NCBI GenBank assembly: GCA_050945895.1
Contig: JBMNTU010000062.1
Location: 1-13,723 of the forward strand
DNA from: JBMNTU01 sp050945895
Lineage (GTDB): Bacteria > Bacillota > Clostridia > Christensenellales > Christensenellaceae
Length of the DNA stretch: 13,723 bases
Direction of reading: 5' to 3'
A program made the position numbers and the translations under genes. This document shows, one piece after another, positions 7,601-13,723 of the stretch (within the stretch, counting starts at the first letter, position 1; every line of letters starts with the position of its first letter). A model generated the notes under the pieces. The model saw nothing but the letters and a program-made list of their open reading frames with translations. It was not told the DNA's origin and made no database searches.

Positions 7601-7636
7601 GCTTTTTTTAAGGATAGCACTGTATGCTTTTTTTAA
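7601..7636. repeat. 11-base direct repeat, candidate regulator operator
   Basis: GCTTTTTTTAA occurs twice without mismatch, at 7601-7611 and 7626-7636, 25 bases apart start to start. The pair lies in the 100-base gap between the response regulator and the divergent pump operon. One copy abuts the -10 and the other overlaps the -35 of the regulator promoter. An inverted repeat CTTGAA/TTCAAG (7577-7582, 7596-7601) lies just beside it. OmpR/PhoB-type regulators bind direct repeats, though usually about 11 bases apart, so the role is inferred. Confidence 0.45.
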
Positions 7637-7639
7637 CAA
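7611..7639 (-). promoter_or_regulatory. Candidate promoter for regulator-kinase genes
   Basis: On the minus strand TTGTTA (7639-7634), 17 bases, then TATCCT (7616-7611). It lies about 57 bases before the regulator's start codon. I could not find an equally good plus-strand promoter for the pump operon in the same gap, which fits that operon needing an activator. Confidence 0.5.
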
Positions 7640-7654
7640 GTGAAAAGGAGCGGT

Positions 7655-10033
7655 ATGTTTCTGATGGATGCAAAAAAGAAAAAGAGCAAAAAAAGGAAAT
7701 GGATTATGATTGGGGCGGTGGCTGCGGCCGCAGTATTTACATTCGTTTTTGTTTCGCCTGTATTTTCGGAGGTGCAACGGGCGGGCGCGGCCAGTATGGC
7801 TCAGATGGCGGCGGCCGAGTACGGCAGCATAGAAATTAGCGTGACAGGCTCGGGCACGCTGGACTCGAACAGCACGCAAACCATTCAAGCCCCGGCGGGC
7901 ATAGAAATTGATACGGTTTATGTGGAGGCAGGTGACGAAATTGCCGCGGGAGATGTATTGGCGGACGTTAACCCGGCTTCGGTGAGCAGCATGATCGAAG
8001 AAGTGCAAAGCGAGCTTGCAGCAATTGACGCAAGCATTGACGATTCGGCGGGCGATACGGACCAGGCGGAAATTACCGCAACGGTGAGCGGACGCGTAAA
8101 GCAGATACTTGCGGAAGAGGGAAACACAGTAGAGCAGGCAATTAACGAGCACGGGGCGCTGATGGTGCTTTCGGTAGACGGATTGATGCATGTAGTGCTT
8201 AACGATGTGGCAGACGGGCTGGCAACGGTGGGAGACGATGTGGACGTTGCGCTTTCGGACGGGAGCATGGAATCGGGCACGGTGGCAGAAGTATCCGGCG
8301 GAACCGTGAAAATAACAATAGACGACAAGGATGGAGCATACGGGGAGGAGGTTTCTGTATACAGTGAGGACGGAAGCCTTCTTGGTTCGGGTGCGCTGGA
8401 TATCAATGCCCCTTTGGAGGTGGTTCACGGAAGCGGTACCCTTTCGGATATTGAGGTGGAACTGAATGAATATGCGGATGCAGGAGACGCACTGATTACC
8501 CTTGTGGAAACGGCGGCATCGCAGAGCTATTCCGAGTTGATTTCTACCCGCCGAAAATATACGGAGCTGCTGCGTGAGCTGCAATCTATTGCGGCAACGG
8601 GTACGCTGGTGTCTGAAACGAACGGGATTGTCAGCGAAGTGCTGATTAGCGCGCTGAGCAGCTCGTCTGCGCAGTCGGGCACGGATGGAAGCGCAGGAGG
8701 AATGAGCCCGGTGGGCTATAGCCAAGCTGCGGAAAACAGCGAGCAGAGCGAGGGAATCATTACCTTATATGACAACGGCAGTACAGCTGCAGCATCGGAC
8801 GGAAAGCTTTCGCTTACGCTGCTTTCGGTCGGCGCGGATACATCTGGCATAGCAGCTGCGGAAGCGGAAGCAACAGACACAAATACGCAGGACGATGCAA
8901 CGCCCGCGGGCCAGCAGATTGGCGGCAACATACAAGTGGCGCTAAGCGCGCCCGCGGCAAAGGGGATGCCGCAAACAAGCATTAACCCGGGCGCCGGTTA
9001 TACCGGAACGGTGGTATGGAGCCCGGAAGCGATGGAGTTTGAAGCGGGCACGGTGTATACGGCGACGGTGACGCTGACCGCTGCCTCCGGATATGGATTT
9101 GCGGCGGATGTAAACCCGGTTGTGCCAGGCGCAGAGGTGGTTGCAGGCAACGTGCAAAATACAGGCAGCACGCTTACCTTCTCGGCGGTGTTCCCGGAGA
9201 CGGAGTCTATGGATGCGCAAGCGGGCAGCATGCAGCAAAACCAGACGACGCAAAGCAACCAGTTCCAATCGCAGGCGGCGCAGTCTTCGGGCAGTATGGG
9301 CGGAAGCTATAGCACAGGCGGTACGGCTGTGGCGAGCTCTGCGGCGTCCTCGGCAAGCAGCGCCTCGGGCACCGGCGACAGTGGCACAACCGATACAGAG
9401 CTATGGCAGGACGCATTTTCGGTGCTTTCTACCGATTCTATTGCTTTGACGGTCAGCGCGGATGAGCTGGACGTGTTGTCGCTGGCCGCTGGGCAGCAGG
9501 CGACGGTCGTGTTGGATGCGCTGCCCGACGAAGTGTTTACAGGAACGGTTACAAAAATTTCGAACAGTGGTACAGCCCAGTCGGGTGTTACGACGTACCC
9601 TGTTACAATATTGCTGGATATACCGGACGGAGTGGAAGTGAAAACGGGGATGAATGCGACAGCCACGATTGTGACGGAGGTTTCGGAGAATACGCTGGTT
9701 ATACCCATGGCGGCCATGCAGGAAATGGGCGGGGAGCAGTTTGTATATATTGCGTCGTCCGAAACGCAGGCTGGTGATGAAGAAGAAGGCGCAATGGGAG
9801 AGCGGCGCGTTATTACGACAGGACTGTCTGACGGGACGTATGTTGAGGTGCTTTCGGGGCTGGAGGAAGGCGAGACCGTTACATATATCCAGACGGAAAG
9901 CGATGAAAGTTCGGACGAAGTGATGTTTATGATGCAGGGCGGCGGAATGATGCAGGGCAGTATGCCGGATTTCGGCGGGGGAGAGCGGCCCAGCTTCAAT
10001 GAAAGCGGCGGTATGGGCGCTCCGCCGCAGTAA
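7655..10033 (+). CDS. MacA/YknX-like efflux adaptor with Ig-like insertion
   Basis: This is the membrane-fusion (HlyD/MacA-like) subunit of an ABC efflux system, 792 residues and about twice the usual 350-450. A basic N-terminus (KKKKSKKRK) precedes one membrane anchor (16-37). Next comes a lipoyl-type half (63-105), a very short hairpin (about 110-130) and a second half (SGRVKQILAEEGNTV, 145-159). A beta segment follows, then a second hairpin (about 290-312) and NGIVSEVLI (323-331). Residues about 333-585 are a Ser/Gly/Gln/Ala-rich insertion around an Ig-like module (about 427-514, with YTGTVVWSP and YTATVTLTAASGY). The normal beta-barrel resumes at ALTVSADELDVLSLAAGQ (597-614), with TYPVTILLD and a membrane-proximal domain. 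The C-terminus is Met/Gly-rich (MFMMQGGGMMQGSM). ATG 7655 has AAAGGAG 4 bases upstream; ATG 7664 and an upstream GTG at 7640 are alternatives. The ATPase gene begins 14 bases downstream. Confidence 0.88.
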   Translation: MFLMDAKKKKSKKRKWIMIGAVAAAAVFTFVFVSPVFSEVQRAGAASMAQMAAAEYGSIEISVTGSGTLDSNSTQTIQAPAGIEIDTVYVEAGDEIAAGDVLADVNPASVSSMIEEVQSELAAIDASIDDSAGDTDQAEITATVSGRVKQILAEEGNTVEQAINEHGALMVLSVDGLMHVVLNDVADGLATVGDDVDVALSDGSMESGTVAEVSGGTVKITIDDKDGAYGEEVSVYSEDGSLLGSGALDINAPLEVVHGSGTLSDIEVELNEYADAGDALITLVETAASQSYSELISTRRKYTELLRELQSIAATGTLVSETNGIVSEVLISALSSSSAQSGTDGSAGGMSPVGYSQAAENSEQSEGIITLYDNGSTAAASDGKLSLTLLSVGADTSGIAAAEAEATDTNTQDDATPAGQQIGGNIQVALSAPAAKGMPQTSINPGAGYTGTVVWSPEAMEFEAGTVYTATVTLTAASGYGFAADVNPVVPGAEVVAGNVQNTGSTLTFSAVFPETESMDAQAGSMQQNQTTQSNQFQSQAAQSSGSMGGSYSTGGTAVASSAASSASSASGTGDSGTTDTELWQDAFSVLSTDSIALTVSADELDVLSLAAGQQATVVLDALPDEVFTGTVTKISNSGTAQSGVTTYPVTILLDIPDGVEVKTGMNATATIVTEVSENTLVIPMAAMQEMGGEQFVYIASSETQAGDEEEGAMGERRVITTGLSDGTYVEVLSGLEEGETVTYIQTESDESSDEVMFMMQGGGMMQGSMPDFGGGERPSFNESGGMGAPPQ

Positions 10034-10047
10034 GGGGGGCGCATAGT

Positions 10048-10722
10048 ATGATTCAAATGAACGGTGTTTCTAAAATATATACGATTGGCAGCGAGGACGT
10101 GTATGCGTTGAATCGCGCGACCATGCAGGTGGAGGACGGCGAATATGTGGCGGTCACCGGGCCTTCGGGCAGCGGAAAATCTACACTGATGAATATCATC
10201 GGATGCCTGGATACGGCTGATGAGGGGGAGTATATTTTGGATGGGCAGCCCATCGAGGAATATACGGAGGACGAGCTTGCGCATATAAGGAACAGAAAGA
10301 TTGGCTTTGTGTTCCAGCAATTTAACCTGCTCCAGAAGATTACGGCGCTGGAAAATGTGGAACTGCCACTGCTTTACCAGGGCGTGGGGCCTAAAGAAAG
10401 CAGGCGAAGGGCGCAGGAAGAGCTGGAAAAAATGGGACTTGCGGAACGGATGGCGCATAGGCCCGCCGAGCTTTCGGGCGGGCAGCAACAGCGCGTTGCC
10501 ATAGCGCGGGCGCTGGTATCCGGCCCGTCTATGATCCTCGCGGACGAGCCGACCGGCAACCTCGACCACAAAACGGGCAGGGAGATATTGAAGCTTTTTG
10601 ACACGCTCCACCAAAGCGGCCACACAATTTTGCTGATTACGCATGACGACGAAGTGGCGCAGCGCGCGGGCCGCGCTATACGGATATTGGACGGGCAACT
10701 GTCCGAAGGGAGGTATACATGA
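10048..10722 (+). CDS. MacB/LolD-type ABC transporter ATPase
   Basis: This 224-residue ATP-binding subunit of an efflux-type (MacB/YknY/LolD-like) ABC transporter couples ATP hydrolysis to the permease encoded next. Motifs: Walker A GPSGSGKST (38-46), Q-loop Gln90 (FVFQQFNLL), signature LSGGQQQR (142-149), Walker B ILADEPTG with Glu167, D-loop NLD (171-173), and H-loop His199 (LITHDD). All are intact. The start has a run of G (GGGGGG) about 8 bases upstream. It follows the adaptor by 14 bases and overlaps the permease by 4 bases (ATGA), a tightly coupled operon. Confidence 0.96.
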   Translation: MIQMNGVSKIYTIGSEDVYALNRATMQVEDGEYVAVTGPSGSGKSTLMNIIGCLDTADEGEYILDGQPIEEYTEDELAHIRNRKIGFVFQQFNLLQKITALENVELPLLYQGVGPKESRRRAQEELEKMGLAERMAHRPAELSGGQQQRVAIARALVSGPSMILADEPTGNLDHKTGREILKLFDTLHQSGHTILLITHDDEVAQRAGRAIRILDGQLSEGRYT

Positions 10723-11882
10723 TCCTTCAATCGCTAAAAATGGCTTTTTCGTCTATCAAGCAAAACAAAATGCGTGCATTTTTGACGATGCTGGGCATTA
10801 TTATCGGCGTAATGGCAGTTGTTGTACTGGTTTCCATTACCAGCAGCACGACAAGCTCGGTGACGGACGAATTCCAGAGCATGGGCACGAACCAGCTGAA
10901 TGTTTTGATTATGAACACGCGTACGCAAAAATATACAATGAACGATTTACAGGCGCTTGTGGATGAGTCTAATTATGTACAGGCAGCGGCCGCGCAGATA
11001 TCGCAGAGCTCGACGGCAAAGGCGGGGGACGTATCCGAATCGATGTCCGTAGTTGGAACGACGCCCGCATATATGGAAATCAACAACTTGGAGGTTGCGT
11101 CCGGGCGGTTTATTATGACGCCGGATGTAAACAACAATACAAATGTTGCGGTGCTGGGTGCGGAGGCGGCTGAAGACCTGTTTGGCACGACAAACGTGGT
11201 GGGGGAGACGGTTTCACTGGATGGCAGGAGTTTTTTGATTGTGGGCGTGCTGGCCGACGCGGGAAGCTCGATAACCGGGTCGGTAAATTCTAATATCATC
11301 ATCCCCTATACGGTTGCGCAGCGGATGTATTCTGTTTCGGGGGTATCGTCCTTTACGGCGATATCGGACAGCAGTGATACAGTAGACATGGCGGAAGCGG
11401 AAATAACGAATGCGCTGACAGAAAAATTCGGGGAAGATTCGTTTAACGTCATGAACCAGTCCTCCATGCTGGAATCTCTCGACTCCATTACCAATACGAT
11501 GTCGCTGATGCTGGGCGGGATAGCGGCCATATCGCTGTTGGTTGGCGGTATTGGCATTATGAATATTATGCTGGTATCGGTAACGGAGCGCACGCGCGAG
11601 ATTGGTATTCGCAAGGCGATTGGCGCGGGGCGCCGCCGCATCCTTTCTCAATTTTTGATAGAAGCGCTGGTACTCAGCGTTATGGGAGGGCTGATTGGCA
11701 TAGGTGCGTCATGGCTGCTGCTTACGGTTTTGTCGGCTGTGCTGGACGCGACTTATACGATGTCTGTGGGCGTTGCGCTGCTTGCCACGGGCTTTACGCT
11801 GGTAATCGGCCTGGTTTTTGGTATCAGCCCGGCGAACAAAGCGGCAAAAATGCCGCCGATCCAGGCGCTTCGTACGGAATGA
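10719..11882 (+). CDS. MacB/FtsX-type ABC transporter permease
   Basis: This 387-residue permease of the MacB/YknZ type has TM1 (about 21-40, after the basic LKMAFSSIKQNKMRA), a large external MacB-type domain (41-260), then an FtsX domain with TM2 (263-285), TM3 (312-340) and TM4 (350-371). The cytoplasmic loop SVTERTREIGIRKAIGA (287-303), which contacts the ATPase, is the family's signature. GGGAGG lies 6 bases before the start inside the ATPase gene. With the adaptor and ATPase it forms a three-gene pump of the mechanotransmission class. The substrate cannot be read from the sequence; macrolides, peptides or lipid-like compounds are possibilities known for relatives. No clear terminator follows; a T-run (11892-11898) lies just after the stop without a convincing stem. 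Confidence 0.94.
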   Translation: MILQSLKMAFSSIKQNKMRAFLTMLGIIIGVMAVVVLVSITSSTTSSVTDEFQSMGTNQLNVLIMNTRTQKYTMNDLQALVDESNYVQAAAAQISQSSTAKAGDVSESMSVVGTTPAYMEINNLEVASGRFIMTPDVNNNTNVAVLGAEAAEDLFGTTNVVGETVSLDGRSFLIVGVLADAGSSITGSVNSNIIIPYTVAQRMYSVSGVSSFTAISDSSDTVDMAEAEITNALTEKFGEDSFNVMNQSSMLESLDSITNTMSLMLGGIAAISLLVGGIGIMNIMLVSVTERTREIGIRKAIGAGRRRILSQFLIEALVLSVMGGLIGIGASWLLLTVLSAVLDATYTMSVGVALLATGFTLVIGLVFGISPANKAAKMPPIQALRTE

Positions 11883-11990
11883 CAGCCGAAATTTTTTTGC
11901 TCCCGTCTGGTGCGGGCGCAACGCCGACGGCGTCTCTGCGTGTATGCGGGGGCGCCTGTTTATATGGAATCACAAGCACATTGGATAGAG

Positions 11991-12068
11991 GGATTCGCGC
12001 CGCCGCGCCGCCTCCGTTCGCTGTATTTGCCCCAGGGCAGCGCTCACTCCGGGTTCGAATCCTTGATA
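11991..12068. repeat. Palindromic repeat copy A, tRNA-like right end
   Basis: This lies in the gene-free stretch 11883-12321; I see nothing definable in 11883-11990 apart from the small hairpin ACGCC-GAC-GGCGT. Copy A begins GGATTCGCGCC and ends GGGTTCGAATCCTTGATA, so its tips (GGATTCG, CGAATCC) are inverted repeats. Positions 12006-12068 match copy B (12214-12276) over 63 bases with five differences, all transitions. The right end resembles a tRNA T-arm. It is also preceded by AGAGGGATTCG, close to the AGAAGGATTCG found in copy B and in antisense tRNA-Trp. Confidence 0.75.
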
Positions 12069-12142
12069 GCTTGAAGAAAAAACCGGAATGGGGCCCTTGC
12101 AAAGTACACTGAGCAAAGCGAAGGACTTTGTGGGGAAGAGGA

Positions 12143-12164
12143 GGAGCAAAGTGGACTTTGCTCC
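12143..12164. repeat. Perfect hairpin in the non-coding stretch
   Basis: GGAGCAAAG, a 4-base TGGA loop, then CTTTGCTCC form a perfect 9-base-pair stem. A related hairpin-like piece (GAGCAAAG at 12111-12118, GGACTTTG at 12123-12130) lies 33 bases to the left, so the unit appears partly duplicated. No T-tract follows, so it is not an ordinary terminator. It may be part of the extended copy B element. Confidence 0.6.
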
Positions 12165-12168
12165 GACG

Positions 12169-12276
12169 TGGCAGAGGCAGAAGGATTCGCTCCGCGGCCT
12201 GTGGCCGCTATCACGCCGCCTCCGTTCGCTGCATCTGCCTTGGGGCAGCGCTCACTCCGGGTTCGAATCCTTGATA
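12169..12276. repeat. Palindromic repeat copy B bounded by tRNA-Trp-like ends
   Basis: The left end TGGCAGAGGCAGAAGGATTCG is not quite a copy of 12322-12342: it differs at two of 21 bases, both transitions. That matching stretch is the antisense 3' end of the tRNA-Trp gene, including CCA. The right end GGGTTCGAATCCTT (12259-12272) equals the sense T-arm of the same tRNA, 14 of 14 bases. The tips AAGGATTCG/CGAATCCTT are thus inverted. Inside is a perfect hairpin GCGGCC-TGT-GGCCGC (12194-12208) that copy A lacks, then the 63-base core shared with copy A. There is no open frame with a convincing start. Confidence 0.75.
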
Positions 12277-12283
12277 TTAAAGC

Positions 12284-12322
12284 AAAACAAAAGCCCGCAC
12301 CTTTGGCACGGACTTTTGTTTT
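12284..12322 (-). terminator. Terminator of tRNA-Trp
   Basis: An 18-position stem (12284-12301 with 12305-12322) has a 3-base loop and only G-T wobbles as imperfections. On the minus strand it begins right at the encoded CCA end of the tRNA and its 3' arm ends in CTTTTGTTTTGCTTT, a good intrinsic terminator. Confidence 0.85.
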
Positions 12323-12395
12323 GGCAGGGGTAGAAGGATTCGAACCCTCAACAAGGGTTTTGGAGACCCTGATGTTACCATTACAACATACCCCT
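12322..12395 (-). tRNA. tRNA-Trp (anticodon CCA)
   Basis: A 74-base tRNA gene with encoded CCA. The acceptor stem AGGGGTA/TACCCCT pairs fully, with discriminator G73 as expected for tryptophan. The anticodon stem AGGGT/ACCCT encloses loop CTCCAAA, giving anticodon CCA. The T-arm is GAGGG-TTCGAAT-CCTTC. The D-stem is weak: T11-A24, G12-C23 and T13-A22 pair, but position 10 is T facing T25 where G10 is usual. It has its own promoter and terminator on the minus strand and lies 55 bases downstream of argJ. Confidence 0.95.
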
Positions 12396-12414
12396 TAACT
12401 GATACGCAGGAATC

Positions 12415-12443
12415 ATTATAACGGAATTCTATGCATTAGTCAA
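12415..12443 (-). promoter_or_regulatory. Strong promoter for tRNA-Trp
   Basis: On the minus strand TTGACT (12443-12438), exactly 17 bases, then TATAAT (12420-12415). It sits 19 bases before the tRNA 5' end and starts only 7 bases after the argJ stop codon. This is a near-consensus sigma-A promoter, as expected for a stable RNA gene. Confidence 0.85.
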
Positions 12444-12450
12444 ACGAAAG

Positions 12451-13668
12451 TTATGTGCGATAATCGCCGTTGATTTTGACATAATCGTATGTAAGGTCGC
12501 AGCCAAAGGCGCGGGCAGAGCAGCTGCCGATGCCCATATCTACCATCAGGAAAATTTCGTCTTCATCCAAAACCTTTGCGGCAAGCGCTTCGCTGAATGG
12601 GTGATATGCGGCGTTCTTGCACACCAGCACCTCGCCAGCGGCGCTTTGGATGGAAAGGGATATGCGGGACGTATCAAAATCACCGGGCGTATAGCCGATT
12701 GCGCACAGCACCCGGCCCCAGTTGGCGTCCTTGCCAAAAACAGCGGCTTTTACGAGGTCGCTTGAAACGACAGATTTGGAAACGGCCCGTGCAATTTCGT
12801 CTGTGGGCGCGCCCGAAACATGGCATTCGATTAGTTTGGTGGCCCCTTCGCCGTCTGCCGCAAGCGCGCGGCTCATTCGTATACAGATGTCGTGCAGCGC
12901 GTCGCAGAACAGGCTATAGGCATCGTTGGGGCTGGTAATGGCAGGATTGCCTGCTTTTCCGTTGGCGAGCAGCGCCGCCATATCGTTTGTGGAGGTGTCG
13001 CCGTCTACACAAATCTGGTTGAAGCTGCGTGCGGTTTCCTCCCTGAGTGCATGGTCCAGCATTTGGCTGCTGATGGAAACATCTGTAGTAATAAATATGA
13101 GCATGGTTGCCATGTTCGGATTAATCATCCCGCTTCCCTTGCCGATGGCGCCAATGCGGCAGGGAACGCCGCCCAGTGTGAATTCGACGGCGAATTCTTT
13201 GGGCTTGGTATCCGTTGTCATAATGGCAGCCGCAGCCGCAGCGCTGCCGCCTCTTGAAAGAGAGGCGTAAAGCGGCCGGATGTTTTCTTGGAAGGGCTTG
13301 AGCGGAAGCGGCTGGCCGATAACGCCGGTGGAAGCAACAATAAAGTCTTCCGGCTTGCATCCTGCGGCATCGGCGGCAAGCTGGGCGCACTGCCCAGCAG
13401 CTGCCAGCCCGTCCGGGTTGCAGGTGTTTGCATTGCCGCTGTTGACAAGGACGCCGCGCGCCATACCATCTGAAAGGTGGCGCTGCGTCAGCAGGATGGG
13501 CGCGCCCTTCACTTTATTTTGCGTGTATACAGCGGCTGATGTGCAGGGCTCGTCTGATAGGATGAGCGCAAGGTCGGGGCGGCCGTTTTTCTTCAGGCCG
13601 CTGTGCAGCCCGGATGCCATAAAGCCGTGCGGCGCGCATACGCCGCCAGAGATTTGCTTGATTTCCAT
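12451..13668 (-). CDS. argJ: Bifunctional ornithine acetyltransferase/N-acetylglutamate synthase
   Basis: ArgJ moves the acetyl group from N-acetylornithine to glutamate (the cyclic arginine pathway) and, in bifunctional forms, also makes N-acetylglutamate from acetyl-CoA. The 405-residue precursor has the oxyanion-hole pair Thr114-Gly115 (STGVIG), the self-cleavage site NPNMA|TML with nucleophile Thr188, DGDTSTND (222-229), GEGATK (273-278), GKDANWGR (312-319) and the usual C-terminus. The cytoplasmic enzyme splits into alpha and beta chains. The frame is open to 13716, but those codons cover a TATAAT promoter element. ATG 13668 is preferred, with AAGAGGAG 10 bases upstream. The next downstream gene is tRNA-Trp rather than argB, so argC, argB and argD are not on this side. 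Whether it is mono- or bifunctional cannot be settled from sequence alone. Confidence 0.96.
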   Translation of the reverse strand: MEIKQISGGVCAPHGFMASGLHSGLKKNGRPDLALILSDEPCTSAAVYTQNKVKGAPILLTQRHLSDGMARGVLVNSGNANTCNPDGLAAAGQCAQLAADAAGCKPEDFIVASTGVIGQPLPLKPFQENIRPLYASLSRGGSAAAAAAIMTTDTKPKEFAVEFTLGGVPCRIGAIGKGSGMINPNMATMLIFITTDVSISSQMLDHALREETARSFNQICVDGDTSTNDMAALLANGKAGNPAITSPNDAYSLFCDALHDICIRMSRALAADGEGATKLIECHVSGAPTDEIARAVSKSVVSSDLVKAAVFGKDANWGRVLCAIGYTPGDFDTSRISLSIQSAAGEVLVCKNAAYHPFSEALAAKVLDEDEIFLMVDMGIGSCSARAFGCDLTYDYVKINGDYRT

Positions 13669-13704
13669 AGGGATGAAGCTCCTCTTTTCGCGATTAATAA
13701 AAGT

Positions 13705-13710
13705 ATTATA
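13705..13710 (-). promoter_or_regulatory. Candidate -10 element of the argJ promoter
   Basis: A perfect TATAAT on the minus strand, 37 bases before the argJ start. Its -35 partner, if spaced by 17 bases, would fall just beyond the window's end, so the promoter is only half visible. No arginine-repressor (ArgR) box can be defined in the 55 bases available. Confidence 0.45.
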
Positions 13711-13723
13711 ATGCAACGGACAA

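Noticed and set aside
7589..8725. Minus-strand open frame (378 codons) opposite the adaptor N-terminus
   Set aside because: The translation is Arg/His/Cys-rich shadow sequence of the real gene and it crosses the regulator/pump promoter region.
9307..10698. Long minus-strand open frame (463 codons) opposite the adaptor and ATPase
   Set aside because: It lies antisense to clearly conserved genes, its translation is low-complexity Ser/Thr/Pro and Arg/His-rich, and no family is recognisable.
11991..12276. CRISPR-like array
   Set aside because: Only two long, imperfect copies are present, with no regular spacers and no cas genes.
12169..12342. Complete integrated element at tRNA-Trp
   Set aside because: There is no integrase or cargo between the duplicated tRNA ends, only about 150 bases including the terminator. 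At most it is a scar.
12168..12398. Plus-strand frame including GVEGFEPSTRV
   Set aside because: This is the familiar false protein made by translating a tRNA gene in antisense plus the adjacent repeat; it has no coding support.
13669..13716. Longer argJ start at 13716
   Set aside because: Those codons contain TATAAT and the AAGAGGAG ribosome binding site used by ATG 13668, so they are promoter and leader.

Overview
The window looks like chromosomal DNA of a Gram-positive anaerobe of the Clostridia (Bacillota), possibly near Christensenellales/Oscillospirales. That placement is an inference. It rests on strong AGGAGG-type ribosome binding sites, sigma-A-type promoters, a DUF1002 (YpuA-like) secreted protein, an rpiB-upp pair, and an efflux adaptor with no sign of an outer-membrane partner. 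Most genes have mid-to-high G+C. The first ~450 bases are visibly AT-richer (about 36% G+C in the four lines I counted).

Layout. (1) 1-449: an AT-rich edge with a coding remnant that ends in an ATGA overlap with a 110-residue unrecognised helical protein. (2) 501-1340 (-): a secreted DUF1002 protein with a Phe/Lys/Gly amphipathic tail, facing a shared hairpin terminator. (3) 1503-4733 (+): an apparent operon with a good promoter: rpiB, upp, an HxxxDG acyltransferase (alcohol-acetyltransferase-like) and a zinc-ribbon six-helix membrane protein (DUF6320-like), closed by a bidirectional terminator. (4) 4753-7554 (-): a response regulator and histidine kinase overlapping by 4 bases, followed by a lipoprotein gene on the same strand. 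(5) 7655-11882 (+), divergent from the regulators: a MacA/YknX-like adaptor of 792 residues, a MacB-type ATPase and a MacB/FtsX-type permease. (6) 11883-12321: a non-coding stretch with two copies of a palindromic repeat whose ends resemble the T-arm and 3' end of the neighbouring tRNA-Trp. (7) 12322-13668 (-): tRNA-Trp(CCA) with its own promoter and terminator, and argJ upstream of it on the same strand.

How the parts work together. The sensor kinase and regulator probably control the divergent efflux pump, and perhaps the lipoprotein. A perfect 11-base direct repeat in the shared intergenic region overlaps the regulator's promoter and is the best operator candidate. RpiB and Upp are housekeeping enzymes of the pentose phosphate pathway and pyrimidine salvage. 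The acyltransferase/membrane pair behind them looks like a two-gene unit of unknown substrate.

Most worth a second look: the adaptor's ~250-residue insertion, which carries an Ig-like module; the tRNA-like palindromic repeats beside tRNA-Trp; the acyltransferase/zinc-ribbon membrane pair; and the AT-rich left edge. I see no CRISPR array, transposase, integrase, phage gene or complete new defence system.
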